A stretch of DNA of 64,000 nucleotides from JAXMAO01 sp046350375 (GTDB lineage Bacteria; Planctomycetota; Phycisphaerae; UBA1845; UTPLA1): contig JAXMAO010000002.1 in assembly GCA_046350375.1 (NCBI GenBank), positions 248,001 to 312,000 on the forward strand, read 5' to 3'. The position numbers and the translations under genes are program-made. Positions 45,179-54,519 of the stretch are shown one piece after another. The notes below the pieces were generated by a model that saw only the letters and a program-made list of their open reading frames with translations, had not been told where the DNA came from and ran no database searches. How positions within the stretch are numbered: the first letter of the stretch is position 1; the number at the start of each line of letters is the position of its first letter.

Positions 45179-48100
45179 CGCGCCGCCGCCGCGCCAGCGC
45201 GACCAGCGCCAGGGGAGCGAACGGCGCCACGCCGGCGCCGCACAGGCCGCCACCGCAACCGGAGGGCGCCGGGTTGCCGCCAGGCGACCCGCCCGTGTCC
45301 GGCTGGTTCGACACGTCGAGCAGCAGGACTCGTTCCAGCTGATACGAGCCGCTCGTCACCCGATAGCGAACCTGGTCCGTCCCGTTGAAACCGGCGTCGG
45401 GAGTGAAGAGCAGTTCGCCGGTCGAGTCGTTGAGCGAAATGACGTGTCCGTGCGCGGGCGACTGGGTGATTTCGAAGTGCAGGCCGACATCGTCGTCGGT
45501 CAGCGCGCCAGGCGACAGCGCGATGGTCCGCGTCTGCCCGGTCAGGAGATGCTCGCGCGGGTCGCCGGGTTCGCACTCTCCGTGACCCGGGAACAGATCG
45601 ATCACCTCAAGCACATTGAACAGCTGTGCGAGCTTGCTGAAGCCGCGATCGGTCACCAAAGCGGTGTCGGGCAGTGGCCAGCCGAGCATCTGCAGAATAA
45701 GCCGCTGCGAGTCCGGATTCGTCATCAGGGCCGAGTGTTCGATGGCGTGCGACGCGTCGCCGCGTTCGGGCAGCGGAAAGAGGTTGAACTGGCTCGCACT
45801 CAAAGTGCCGGGTTCAAAGAACCCGAGGCTGGAGATGCTGGGCACGGTGCCGTCGCCGCCGCCCAGGTTGTAGTTTTCCGCGTCGGCACGCGCGTCGGAC
45901 TCGGCCTGTGAGAACAGACCCGGCCCGGGCGTCGTCGCAAACGACATGAGTGGCACGCCCCGGCGCGTCACGACGTCGCGATACCAGCGCTCGCCGGGCC
46001 CGGCCGAGCGCGAGCGGCGCTCCTCCATGCGGAAGATCTCGCGCGTACGCCATGAGCCTTCCGGGTCGCTGGGAGTGGCTGATCCGACAAACGGCTCGAC
46101 CAGCGTCGCCGTGTCCGCCGCCGTTCCGGCAATGACGGTCACTTCCGCATCGTCGCTCAACTCGCCCGCGCCATACCGATTGAGCGCCAGCAGCAGTGGA
46201 TTGACCCACCCGGTCAGCCACGGAAAACGTGCGTCGAGAAACTGGTCGAGGGTGCGATCGGCGCCCAATGGCACGCCCGTCAGATAGGGGTTCACGCCAA
46301 GACCCGGGTCGGGCGCGGACAGGTCGACCGCAAAATCATTGCTGGTGATGCGCCCGTCCCCGTTGGTGTCGGCGAAGGCATAGGTGGCCACCAGCGCTCG
46401 GGCCGACGGGACATACTGGGCAATGAACCGGCGCGGGCTGCACTGTCCGTCGACGCGAATCGAGTCCAGCGTGATGCGCTGCCCGGGGTCTCCCGGGGCC
46501 TCGACTGAACCGCCGCGAACGACGGTGCGATAGGCCTGGAACAGGATGTTTGACAGCACGTATCGATAGGCCGGATCGAAGATGAAGTTGTTCTGAATGG
46601 CATTCCACGCCTTGGAGGCGCCCTGGTTCGGAACGGCCACCATGATGTAGTCGTCGAACTTCGGCAGTCGGCGCCCAGCCTGGTACTCGGCGCCATAGGC
46701 CGAACCCTGGAAATAGGCGCGCGAGACCAGCCCGCCCATGCTGTGGGCGATGACATCCACACGATCGAGCGCTCGGCCGGCGTGGCTGTTGGCCCAGGCG
46801 TCGGCGGCGCGCCGCAATGTGAATCCCAGATACTCGACCGCGTAGCGGAACTGGTTGTCGCTCAGCTCGGCCGCGGTCAGCGGCGCCAGCGAGAGATACC
46901 CGGGCGCGTCCTGCACGACCGGCGCCAGCGGCAGTCGCCAGTCGTAGTTGGCGACAAACAGGTCCTGGTCGCGGACGTAGCCGTCGGCTTCGAGGGTGGC
47001 GATGAGATTGCGATAGGCGCCCGTCAGCGGGTCGTCCTCGAGCGTGTCCGGCGCGACGCCGCGCGTCAGCAGAAACGCGCGCAACGAAGCGTTGTCCTCG
47101 AAGTTGCGGGCGAAACACCCGACGATTCCGGGAACGAGCACGACCGGCCGCCGCACAAGCTGCGCCCGGGCGACCACCTGCTGAATGCGCGTGGGAAACA
47201 GCCGCGTGGTCTGCATGGCGAATATCAGCCGGCCGTCCGGCAGAATGTCAGCCGACCAGACCGCGTCAATGTCGTCGGCCGAATCGACCAATCTAGGATC
47301 GGGACTGACGAACTGGGGCGCCGACGCAATGATGCTGCGCCGCGCGCCCGGCTGTGTGGCCACCGTCAGGGCATAGGTTGTCGCGTCGACCGAGTCCTCC
47401 GTCACGAGGATGCGGAATCGCTCGGCGCCGCCCGACCCGCCGAGGGATTCGACGTTGGACGTGCGCAGCTGGCCGATGAGCTGATAGCGCATCGGGTTGT
47501 CAACCTCGTCTTCGTTCGCGGCGCCATTGCTGTCGGCATCCCACCAGTGCTCGCCCGGGTCCGCCTGCCGGTCTGCGGCGTCGCCGATGATCTTCAGCAG
47601 TCGCTGCGGTGCATCGACGAAGCAGGCGTAAATTCCCTGACCCGCCACGACCGTGTTGGACTGGTTCTGGGCGATCTCCGCGACCGCGCTGTCGCGCAGC
47701 GTGCCGACGAAGCTGATCACGCGCCCGTCGCGACTGATGTCCCCGTACGGAATCTGGGTGAATCTCGCCGCATCGGCAATGACGGTCGACTGCATTGCGG
47801 AATCGAGCAGCACCAGCGGCGGCCGGTTTTCGTCAGCGACGCCCACCCGAAACCCAGGAATCGCCAGCACGGCGCCGTTGTCCGCGATGTCCAGCCGGTC
47901 GTAGTGGCGCCGGGCGTCGTCGCGGCTGAGTTCGGCCGAACGCATCGCCGACGGCGCCACAGCCGCGCCCGGGGCGGCCTGAAATCGGGCGGCGTTGCGC
48001 GAGACATGCGCTCCGACCTGATCAGGCACGTCGGCGACGAACGCCACCATGCCGGTCGCGTTGATGACCGGGTTGTAGATCGTGTTGGCGCGAACTGCGA

Positions 48101-49268
48101 CCAGCGTTGCATTGGCAAGCTGCGCCCCGGCGGGCACGCCGCGGCCGTGCACGTAGAAGCGCGAGCCGCCGGGCGCCGAGACCAGGGCGTAGTGATCGCC
48201 CAGCGCCGTCGGCGCGAACTCGATCGTGAAGCTCGTCTCGCCGCCGGGTGGCAGTGTCGATGCCGGCGGTTGTTGCGATACGCGAAACCCGGGCCCGGAG
48301 ACAGACACGGAGTTGGCCGCGATCTGCAGCGGCTTGTTGGACCAGTTCGCGAGCACATAGCTGCGCAGCGTGAGGCCGGAGAGAGCCACGCCGGCGAACT
48401 CGGTCTCGTCGCCCAGCGCCGTACCCGACCAGGCGCCGAGCACAAACCGGTGCCCCAGGGTCGCGAGCACGCTCTGCGTCGCGGTCGCCGGGTTGTCGTT
48501 ATCGACGCTCAGCGACCCGACGCGCAGCGGCAGCGAATTGCAGAAGTTTCTCGCGCCGGCGAACCCGGCCCCGGATGCGACCGTGAGTGCCGCGTCTGCA
48601 ACACTGTTCGGCGGCAACGTCACCGGGTAGCTCGACGATGCGTTCGGAGCCGTCGGCGCCGGCAGCTCGACCTCGTATTCGGCGTCGACGCACCAGCCAT
48701 CGGCGGAATCGGCGCGGCCGACGCGATGCGCGGTCGCCTGAAACAGCGGCGTCGTCCGGCCGTCGGTGACGGTGACCGCGGCCAGATCGACCGTGGCCGA
48801 ATCGACACCGCCACTGTCGCGAAAGCAGAGCTTGAATCGCGCCGTGCGGTTCGAGACGGTTGCGATCTTCGAGACCACCATGACCACGGCCGGCCCGGCA
48901 GTGTCGGGCACGACGAGGGTCCGCGGCCCGCTTGGAAGCTTGGCATCCCAGAGGCAGATGCGCGGCGAATCGTCGTATTCGCGATAGGCCTGACAGACGG
49001 CGCGGTTCTCGCGCGCCAGCCCGAAACTCGCCAGCGAGCTGACGCCGAACGCGTCAATGGATGCGTCGAGCGGCGGGCCCTGAAAGTCGGTCCAATAGAC
49101 GCCCGCCTGCTCTTGCCACAGCACAGCGCCGGCGTCGTTGCCGACGACGGAATAGAGGCCATTCCGAAAGAGAGTCTGGTCCAGCAGCGTGTAGGCCGCC
49201 CCCATCGCCCGGCCACAGGGCAGGACGGCGCATACGACTGCGACGGCGAGCCCGAGCTTTCGCGTCAA
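45147..49268 (-). CDS. Very large secreted LCAT-like lipase with sorting tail
   Basis: 1373 aa. Signal peptide (LGLAVAVVCAVLPCGRAMGA), then an about 650-residue beta-rich region that includes an Ig-like part with VSVSGPGFRVSQQPPASTLP. The hydrolase domain begins with VVLVPGIVGCFARNFED near 720, has FVANYDWRLPLAPVV and the nucleophile elbow DVIAHSMGGLVSRAYFQGS near 843, typical of lecithin:cholesterol acyltransferase-type esterases. Then LFTPDAGFNGTDQVRYRVT (Ig/cadherin-like) and a C-terminal tripartite tail: SGCGGGLCGAGV, a hydrophobic helix and RRRRAR, like MYXO-CTERM/PEP-type sorting signals. Substrate unknown. Confidence 0.78.
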   Translation of the reverse strand: MTRKLGLAVAVVCAVLPCGRAMGAAYTLLDQTLFRNGLYSVVGNDAGAVLWQEQAGVYWTDFQGPPLDASIDAFGVSSLASFGLARENRAVCQAYREYDDSPRICLWDAKLPSGPRTLVVPDTAGPAVVMVVSKIATVSNRTARFKLCFRDSGGVDSATVDLAAVTVTDGRTTPLFQATAHRVGRADSADGWCVDAEYEVELPAPTAPNASSSYPVTLPPNSVADAALTVASGAGFAGARNFCNSLPLRVGSLSVDNDNPATATQSVLATLGHRFVLGAWSGTALGDETEFAGVALSGLTLRSYVLANWSNKPLQIAANSVSVSGPGFRVSQQPPASTLPPGGETSFTIEFAPTALGDHYALVSAPGGSRFYVHGRGVPAGAQLANATLVAVRANTIYNPVINATGMVAFVADVPDQVGAHVSRNAARFQAAPGAAVAPSAMRSAELSRDDARRHYDRLDIADNGAVLAIPGFRVGVADENRPPLVLLDSAMQSTVIADAARFTQIPYGDISRDGRVISFVGTLRDSAVAEIAQNQSNTVVAGQGIYACFVDAPQRLLKIIGDAADRQADPGEHWWDADSNGAANEDEVDNPMRYQLIGQLRTSNVESLGGSGGAERFRILVTEDSVDATTYALTVATQPGARRSIIASAPQFVSPDPRLVDSADDIDAVWSADILPDGRLIFAMQTTRLFPTRIQQVVARAQLVRRPVVLVPGIVGCFARNFEDNASLRAFLLTRGVAPDTLEDDPLTGAYRNLIATLEADGYVRDQDLFVANYDWRLPLAPVVQDAPGYLSLAPLTAAELSDNQFRYAVEYLGFTLRRAADAWANSHAGRALDRVDVIAHSMGGLVSRAYFQGSAYGAEYQAGRRLPKFDDYIMVAVPNQGASKAWNAIQNNFIFDPAYRYVLSNILFQAYRTVVRGGSVEAPGDPGQRITLDSIRVDGQCSPRRFIAQYVPSARALVATYAFADTNGDGRITSNDFAVDLSAPDPGLGVNPYLTGVPLGADRTLDQFLDARFPWLTGWVNPLLLALNRYGAGELSDDAEVTVIAGTAADTATLVEPFVGSATPSDPEGSWRTREIFRMEERRSRSAGPGERWYRDVVTRRGVPLMSFATTPGPGLFSQAESDARADAENYNLGGGDGTVPSISSLGFFEPGTLSASQFNLFPLPERGDASHAIEHSALMTNPDSQRLILQMLGWPLPDTALVTDRGFSKLAQLFNVLEVIDLFPGHGECEPGDPREHLLTGQTRTIALSPGALTDDDVGLHFEITQSPAHGHVISLNDSTGELLFTPDAGFNGTDQVRYRVTSGSYQLERVLLLDVSNQPDTGGSPGGNPAPSGCGGGLCGAGVAPFAPLALVALARRRRARSAAPLAGR

Positions 49269-49400
49269 GTGTCAGCTCCCGATGCCGCGGCCCACCCCTG
49301 GCGAGTCGCGCGGCGCGGATGAAGTCATGTTGCGCCCGGCGGAGAAACGCGCCGCGGTGCCGTTGCGAGGCAAGAGCCATACAAGATACGCGATAGATCG

Positions 49401-49676
49401 ATGAAAGCGAAATCAACTGTCGCGCTCGACCGGGCACCCGCCGACACCGTGCCATCCCGGCGGACCGATCTGATGGGCGATACAGAACTCGAACACGCTG
49501 TTGAAACGCTAGAAAAACAGCCGAATCCGCCCCCCGGCGGTGCGAAATCCGGTGCATCGGCGGAGGGGTTGCCGGACTCGGGCGCCGTTTCAGAGATCGT
49601 TGAGGCATGGGAGCACCTGCCAATTGAGGTGCGAGCGGCGCTGATAGCGATTGTGCGGTCGATTTCGACCGGCTGA
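49401..49676 (+). pseudogene. Remnant tail of a tyrosine integrase
   Basis: 91-codon frame. MGDTELEHAVETL resembles the GDTGLEPVT stretch that ends the integrase fragment at 62.4 kb, and the C-terminus VSEIVEAWEHLPIEVRAALI matches the short tail often found at the end of planctomycete tyrosine integrases. No catalytic residues are left. Starts at ATG 49401; the real gene would begin further upstream, where nothing related is left. Confidence 0.5.
49475..49494 (+). other. Candidate attachment-site half (left)
   Basis: GGGCGATACAGAACTCGAAC matches the antisense 3' end of tRNA-Val at 62357-62376 in 19 of 20 positions, same orientation. The two copies flank the RHS array, as expected of attL/attR direct repeats. 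Confidence 0.55.
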
Positions 49677-49699
49677 CGATGTTGACGAGTAGTCTTCAG

Positions 49700-49860
49700 G
49701 CGCGGCTCGAAACGCCTGGCCCAGGCCGGACGACTGCGGAGTCACCAGCGTCCAGTCGAGCACCGCCAGCAGGCCGCCGATGCCGCCGGCCGCGTGCATC
49801 GCGGGCAGGGCACTGTCGTTCACAGGCTGAAAGCCTGTGCCACCCGAATCTTGGCCCCTG
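49700..49860 (-). pseudogene. RHS core stub (cassette 6)
   Basis: Short piece of the shared core block: a GGTGFQPV palindrome, then AGGIGGLLAVLDWTLVTPQ and GLGQA, after which the sequence leaves the repeat. No tip and no partner. It is the last element of the array, just before the integrase tail. Confidence 0.7.
49821..49839. repeat. GGTGFQPV palindrome, copy in cassette 6
   Basis: CACAGGCT-GAA-AGCCTGTG. Differs from the copy at 53432 at one base in each arm, and the two changes compensate so the arms still pair. Confidence 0.7.
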
Positions 49861-49976
49861 GCACGTATGTTGCTCATAGCACCCAGGTTCACGGTGCAAC
49901 CACAAACCGATTCCAGTTCCAACCATCGCGTCGGTACCATCCCTGGTGGTCGGTCTTACGACGTGCGATTCGCGCC

Positions 49977-50507
49977 TCAGTGGGCTCCGGCATCAACGCG
50001 CTCTCGAAGTTCCTGAACTGCTCGAGCATCCAATTCCTCGGCGATGCTCCTGGCGAAGTCCTGCGATCGCGCATCGCCGCGCCAGTCGTCGATTCGCCGT
50101 GCGGCCTCGGAGGGCATTGACGTGGACCATTGAGTGCCGTCGCGGCAGATACAGACCAGCGCGTCAGCCTTGGCGTGAACTGTTGTCAGCCCGTGTGTCG
50201 TGCGAATCGTTACAGAGTCCGGCGTGCGGCTTGTAGTGTCAAACGTTCGAATGGATACTTGAGGTGAGATCACGACGACGAAGTTCTTGGGGCGATCTAT
50301 CAGGACCTGCCGGCCGAGGTTGTGCTTGAAGAAGTACGGAAGCCACTTCCGACCGCGCTCGCCCGCAGACGCTTCCTCAAATAGCAACCGTGGTCCCTTC
50401 AGTGGCGTCAAGCGCTTGTAGAGTTGACAGAAGAACGATCGAAAAGAGAACGCGAGCACCATGAGTGCCAGAAGTGCCGTCGCGAATCGATTCGTCGCTC
50501 GACTCAT
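49977..50507 (-). CDS. Tip partner 5: membrane-anchored small protein
   Basis: Not recognised. 176 aa with an N-terminal hydrophobic helix (FATALLALMVLAFSFRSFFC) and a soluble domain of mixed charge. Lies 116 nt after RHS tip 5. Position and anchor match the four other tip partners; a cognate immunity role is inference. Lower GC than the RHS core. Confidence 0.55.
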   Translation of the reverse strand: MSRATNRFATALLALMVLAFSFRSFFCQLYKRLTPLKGPRLLFEEASAGERGRKWLPYFFKHNLGRQVLIDRPKNFVVVISPQVSIRTFDTTSRTPDSVTIRTTHGLTTVHAKADALVCICRDGTQWSTSMPSEAARRIDDWRGDARSQDFARSIAEELDARAVQELRERVDAGAH

Positions 50508-50623
50508 GAGTCAACCGAGACCTTGAAGGTTGCATGCAAGTAGAATCTTGGTGCAGGACCATCGTTCCAGGTCAGTACCCCTGACGCTCCGCGCGCTTGA
50601 GGATTGGCCATCTGGACGCCTTC

Positions 50624-51766
50624 TCAAGACCAGAGAAAGCCAACATGGCCTTGAAGTTGTCCTGTGTACGCCTTGCCGCAGGAACTGCAACCACCCATGA
50701 CACAATCCGATGCTTTCTCAAAGCCCGTGCCCTCCCAGCCGATGTGGAACCACGCGCAGCGACAAGCGGTGCTGCCCTGACCAATCTTATTTGGCTTGAC
50801 TCCAGATACCCAATCGATAATCGGCGCTCCAAGCCGCCAGTAGTATATGTCGCTGCACTTGTTTTCGAACGCATCACTGCGCTCAAAGCCGCCAGACGCT
50901 GAAAAGTAGTAAGTGTCGGATGATATTCGAACAGAACTGAAGATACTCGGAGCCCGCTGGAAACACATTCTCTTGGCGTGGCCGAAGAGGAGATAATTCA
51001 CTTCTGCCGAACGATAGCACTTGCCGAAGACTTCGACGGTCCCGGCGCAGTCCCGTGTGCCACATCCCTGTGACTGGAAACCGGCCCAACCGTGGAGTTG
51101 CCCAGCCAAATACAATTGGACTATGTCCCAGCCCGAAGGCGATATGAAGCTTGTGCAGATGTTCCCTTGTTGGCTAGGCGGGAGACTCAGGAACTTCCTT
51201 CGGAATTCGGACATTAGTTGGAACAGGGGCCGTGTAATATCTGGTCCGCAGCAACCGATTGGTGCAATCTTAAGCCCTAGAGGATCAATTGCGCAGACAG
51301 GGTTGCTCTGCTCAAACTCCAGGATTGAGTACTGATCTCGCGCGATGGGAATCTGACCCATGTCCGAGTCACCGCCCGGTACTCGCGATACCGTCATCGC
51401 CATCGGATCCCGACTCCCCCACCTCCCCCACTGCGGCCCGTAGAAGCGGTAGCCGTAATAGACCCAGCCCGTCTCGTCGTCGTGGAACTTGGTGCTGAAG
51501 CGGAACGGGTTCTCCGGCGCATACTCGCCATCGGTTTCGGCCGTGATGTTACCGCAAGGGTCACACTCGTACGCGGTGACCACCGAACCGTCGTCCAGCG
51601 AGAGCAGCTGCCCGACGTTTCCGTTGCCGTCGTACAAGTAAGCCTGGCCCAGGCCGGACATCTGAGGTGTAACCAGAGTCCAATCGAGCACCGCCAGCAG
51701 GCCGCCGATGCCGCCGGCGGCGTGCATGGCGGGAAGGGCACCGGCCGGTAGATCACCACCCGACAC
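50624..51766 (-). CDS. RHS cassette 5: core fragment plus C-terminal tip
   Basis: 380 aa. Residues about 10-145 are the shared core block: GGIGGLLAVLDWTLVTPQ, LYDGNGNVGQLLSLDDGS, ENPFRFSTKFHDDETGW and GRWGSRDP; here ECDPCGN replaces EYDAYGN, two point changes. After the second boundary motif DPLG comes a unique tip of about 200 residues with 17 cysteines (for example CGTRDCAGTVEVFGKC and DCVMGGCSSCGK), so disulfide or zinc rich. No signal peptide: it lacks the RHS N-terminus and would need recombination or an upstream start to be secreted. Confidence 0.75.
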   Translation of the reverse strand: MSGGDLPAGALPAMHAAGGIGGLLAVLDWTLVTPQMSGLGQAYLYDGNGNVGQLLSLDDGSVVTAYECDPCGNITAETDGEYAPENPFRFSTKFHDDETGWVYYGYRFYGPQWGRWGSRDPMAMTVSRVPGGDSDMGQIPIARDQYSILEFEQSNPVCAIDPLGLKIAPIGCCGPDITRPLFQLMSEFRRKFLSLPPSQQGNICTSFISPSGWDIVQLYLAGQLHGWAGFQSQGCGTRDCAGTVEVFGKCYRSAEVNYLLFGHAKRMCFQRAPSIFSSVRISSDTYYFSASGGFERSDAFENKCSDIYYWRLGAPIIDWVSGVKPNKIGQGSTACRCAWFHIGWEGTGFEKASDCVMGGCSSCGKAYTGQLQGHVGFLWS

Positions 51767-51830
51767 AGGCTAACCGCCGCTTGCTTCGATATTACTCTTT
51801 CGGCTCATGTCGATTCGAATGCCGCTGATG

Positions 51831-52493
51831 CTACTCGCGCTCTATGGTGGACGACATTGAGGCCGGATGAGTGGTGGCGCCCACACGTTCCCAATACCCG
51901 CCCATTCTTAAGACAACCTCTGTCCACGTGCCGTTGATTCTAACATGCCAAATCTTGTCATTCAATCGTCCCCTCACCCATTCTGCCTCGCCCGTTCGCA
52001 ATAATGAAACCGCCGTTCCGCGATCGGGGATGACGAGCTGATCAAGAATGCCGTCCGCGTTCCGATCAAACGCCGATTCTCGTTCTACGGCCCTCCCCGC
52101 CTGCATGACGTGAGCTGCAAGGACGGCTCGGCGGGCCGCACCGCTGGTGTCGCGAAACACGGAGGCGCAAATGCTGTTCTCTGATTTCGGGTAGGCGAGG
52201 TGCGACGACTCCAATTGACCTGACCTAGGATTGCGATAAAGCATGGCGACTGCCTCGGCGCTCTGAGTGTCGAAGATCACTGTCAGGCGCTCATCGCGGT
52301 CGGCCACGGGATTGTCAATCCGTGCAATTAGAAGCTGATCCACCTCGCACAGTGCCGTCCCACTTCCCGCGCGCGAAAGCACGCTGCGCCCCTCGCGATA
52401 CACTTGCAAGCGCTGGAATGCGATTGTCGCGAGTACGCCAATGAAGACGCCCCCTGACAAGAACCACAGGCGTACCGAAATCAACCTAGTCAT
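51831..52493 (-). CDS. Tip partner 4: membrane-anchored small protein
   Basis: Not recognised. 220 aa with one N-terminal helix (LWFLSGGVFIGVLATIAF) and a soluble domain; DRNADGILDQLVIPDRG contains a calcium-loop-like DxNxDG. Start overlaps the stop of RHS tip 4 in ATGA, so the two are translated together. Immunity role inferred from position. Confidence 0.55.
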   Translation of the reverse strand: MTRLISVRLWFLSGGVFIGVLATIAFQRLQVYREGRSVLSRAGSGTALCEVDQLLIARIDNPVADRDERLTVIFDTQSAEAVAMLYRNPRSGQLESSHLAYPKSENSICASVFRDTSGAARRAVLAAHVMQAGRAVERESAFDRNADGILDQLVIPDRGTAVSLLRTGEAEWVRGRLNDKIWHVRINGTWTEVVLRMGGYWERVGATTHPASMSSTIERE

Positions 52494-54040
52494 CGGAAGA
52501 ACCCAGGTGGTGGCGGATCAACGCCATCCTTGTCTTGCACACGACAGGTAATCCAGTGAAACATGAAGTCCGGGTCCGAGAAATCCGGCTGGCCTTCATG
52601 CTCCTTTTTCCACTTCGAGTAGCCGGCACAAGCAGCCAGTTTTCCTACTCCTGCGAGTGCGTCTAGGCCAGACCAGGATTCGGACCAGTTGGCTTGATAC
52701 CCAACTGTGTTCAAGAGCACGTCAAGCCAGCGGGGTATTTCGCCCACGCCGGATGTGCGACCCGGGCAGGTCAGCACTCCATTGACATCCGGGCGTGTAC
52801 ATTTGCAACACGACAAAGTCAACCTGTTCGGGGGCGTGTATCCAGTCCTGCTATTGCCGTAGTTACAGTTTTGCAGACAGCCCTGCAAGTTGTTAAGGCA
52901 GGCATTGTTTTCGCCAGGTGCGACCACAAAGAAAGTCTCGCAGCTGGCGCAATACAGGAAGAATGACGCGCAATATCGGTAACAGGGTCCCATTCTCTTG
53001 TAGGTCGCCAAGCCAAGACGATCGATCCTCGCGACCGGAGAATTCTGTACGAAGGCGTATCGATTCCTGTGGTCGAACTCTTCCAGCAGGTCGCAGCTTT
53101 GCCATCGTCCGGCAAGTGCCCGATAGAAACGATGTCCATAATAGACGAGTTCGGTGTCGTCGTCGTGGAACTTGGTGCTGAAGCGGAACGGGTTCTCCGG
53201 GGCATACTCGCCATCGGTCTCCGCGGTGACGTTGCCGTAGGCGTCGTACTCGTACGCCGTGACGACCGAGCCATCGTCGAGCGAGAGTAACTGCCCGACG
53301 TTGCCGTTGCCGTCGTAGAGGTACGCCTGCCCGAGGCCGGACATCTGCGGAGTAACAAGCGTCCAGTCGAGCACCGCCAGCAGCCCGCCGATGCCGCCGG
53401 CGGCGTGCATGGCGGGCAGGGCGCCGTCATTCACGGGCTGAAAGCCCGTGCCACCCAGATTGTGGCCTGTGCCCCCCGAGTCACTCGTGCCACCCATGTT
53501 ACTCACGCCGCCCGGCCCGGGCCACGCCCCGCCGCTCTGGCCGCCGTTCAGGCCGCTCAGGTCGAGGCCCCACGTAAACTGGCGGAGTATCGCCGGGCTG
53601 CCGGATTCGTCGGTGTCCAGGCCGTCCATCTCGGTCACCCGGTTCCAGCCATCATAGACGAATCGCCGATCGAGGTCGGGCGTGCTCGCCCAGTCGGACG
53701 AGCCCGGGTCCCAATGAAACACCCGCTTCCGCGTCCGCCGGCCGAGGTAATCGTAGTCATAGACCGACTTCAAGTCACCCGCGGCCGGCTGCGTCGTCGC
53801 GGGCCGCACGATCTTCAGCCGGTTCTCGGCATCCCACTCGAAGCGATGCGAGCCGTCGGCCGTGAGGTTCCCGTCGGCGTCGTAACTGAACGACTCGCTC
53901 GGCTGGCTGGTCGAGGTGTACTGGTTCAGTTCGTTGGCGACGTAGCTGGTGGCCGAGCCGCTGCCGACCGTCGCCGACGTTCGGTTTCCGATCGGGTCGT
54001 AGGCGTAATCAATGTCGGATCGAATCTCGGAGCGCTTCCC
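52490..54040 (-). CDS. RHS cassette 4: core fragment plus C-terminal tip
   Basis: The coding frame is open from about 54040 (AYDPIGNRTSATVG) but the first usable start is GTG 53809. Core blocks: FEWDAENRLKIV, YDYDYLGRRTRKRVF, FTWGLDLSGLNGGQSGG, the GGTGFQPV palindrome (53432-53450), the shared GGIGGLLAVLDWTLV block and ENPFRFSTKFHDDDTE. The boundary changes to FYRALAGRWQSCDLLEEFD and the tip (about 180 aa) is cysteine-rich (CYRYCASFFLYCASCETFF, SCCKCTRPDVNGVLTC). This is the longest fragment after cassette 1. ATGA overlap with partner 4. Confidence 0.75.
   Translation of the reverse strand, partial: GKRSEIRSDIDYAYDPIGNRTSATVGSGSATSYVANELNQYTSTSQPSESFSYDADGNLTADGSHRFEWDAENRLKIVRPATTQPAAGDLKSVYDYDYLGRRTRKRVFHWDPGSSDWASTPDLDRRFVYDGWNRVTEMDGLDTDESGSPAILRQFTWGLDLSGLNGGQSGGAWPGPGGVSNMGGTSDSGGTGHNLGGTGFQPVNDGALPAMHAAGGIGGLLAVLDWTLVTPQMSGLGQAYLYDGNGNVGQLLSLDDGSVVTAYEYDAYGNVTAETDGEYAPENPFRFSTKFHDDDTELVYYGHRFYRALAGRWQSCDLLEEFDHRNRYAFVQNSPVARIDRLGLATYKRMGPCYRYCASFFLYCASCETFFVVAPGENNACLNNLQGCLQNCNYGNSRTGYTPPNRLTLSCCKCTRPDVNGVLTCPGRTSGVGEIPRWLDVLLNTVGYQANWSESWSGLDALAGVGKLAACAGYSKWKKEHEGQPDFSDPDFMFHWITCRVQDKDGVDPPPPGFFR
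53432..53450. repeat. GGTGFQPV palindrome, copy in cassette 4
   Basis: CACGGGCT-GAA-AGCCCGTG, perfect 8-bp arms, inside the RHS frame where it encodes GGTGFQPV. Nearby degenerate copies of the first half (GTGGCACGAG-type, 53460-53510) have given the Gly/Ser-rich stretch GGTSDSGGTGHNLGGTG. Confidence 0.75.
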
Positions 54041-54080
54041 AAACTCCCCAGGTGGTCACGGATTTCTGTCGATCAGAAAG

Positions 54081-54497
54081 CTACCCGTGGAATGGTAGTG
54101 CAATCTCCTTCCAAGTAGACGATTCCGCGTCGAATTTCCAGCGCCTAGACCCAATGTCGGAGCTCTCAAGCAGAATACCGAGGTTGTCTTCCCAATGTAC
54201 TGACCACCGGGAATGATCGGCGGCGTGAGTCTTGTTCTCCCATACGACCCTGCCTGCTTTGTCGAGGACTCGGATGGTCACGCTTGGCACACCGCCGCGT
54301 CCCTGCGGCTCAACAAGCGTCACAAGAACAAAACGCCCATCGCCTGACGGAACTCGACTCGGACTCGAGCCCGGTCGGCAGCCAACGAGCAAGACCAGTA
54401 GTACCCCAATACCAATCACGGTCCGATGATTGCGTGGTGCAGCAACGCGCAGAACGGGTTTGTACATCACATCGAAGGCGGCTGTGGGACTTGGCAT
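54081..54497 (-). CDS. Tip partner 3: small lipoprotein
   Basis: Not recognised. 138 aa from ATG 54497 (54467 is also possible). Lipoprotein-type signal IGIGVLLVLLVGC, then a beta-rich domain (GDGRFVLVTLVEPQG, WSVHWEDNLGILLES). Starts 23 nt after the stop of RHS tip 3. Candidate immunity partner. Confidence 0.55.
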   Translation of the reverse strand: MPSPTAAFDVMYKPVLRVAAPRNHRTVIGIGVLLVLLVGCRPGSSPSRVPSGDGRFVLVTLVEPQGRGGVPSVTIRVLDKAGRVVWENKTHAADHSRWSVHWEDNLGILLESSDIGSRRWKFDAESSTWKEIALPFHG

Positions 54498-54519
54498 TGT
54501 ACAATACCTCCAGAAGCTG

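Noticed and set aside
46743..49322. 859-residue plus-strand frame over the lipase gene
   Set aside because: Arg/Gly/Ala-rich antisense of the secreted lipase with no motif.
51836..52480. Partner 4 as a calcium-binding EF-hand protein
   Set aside because: Only one DxNxDG loop and no second hand; insufficient.
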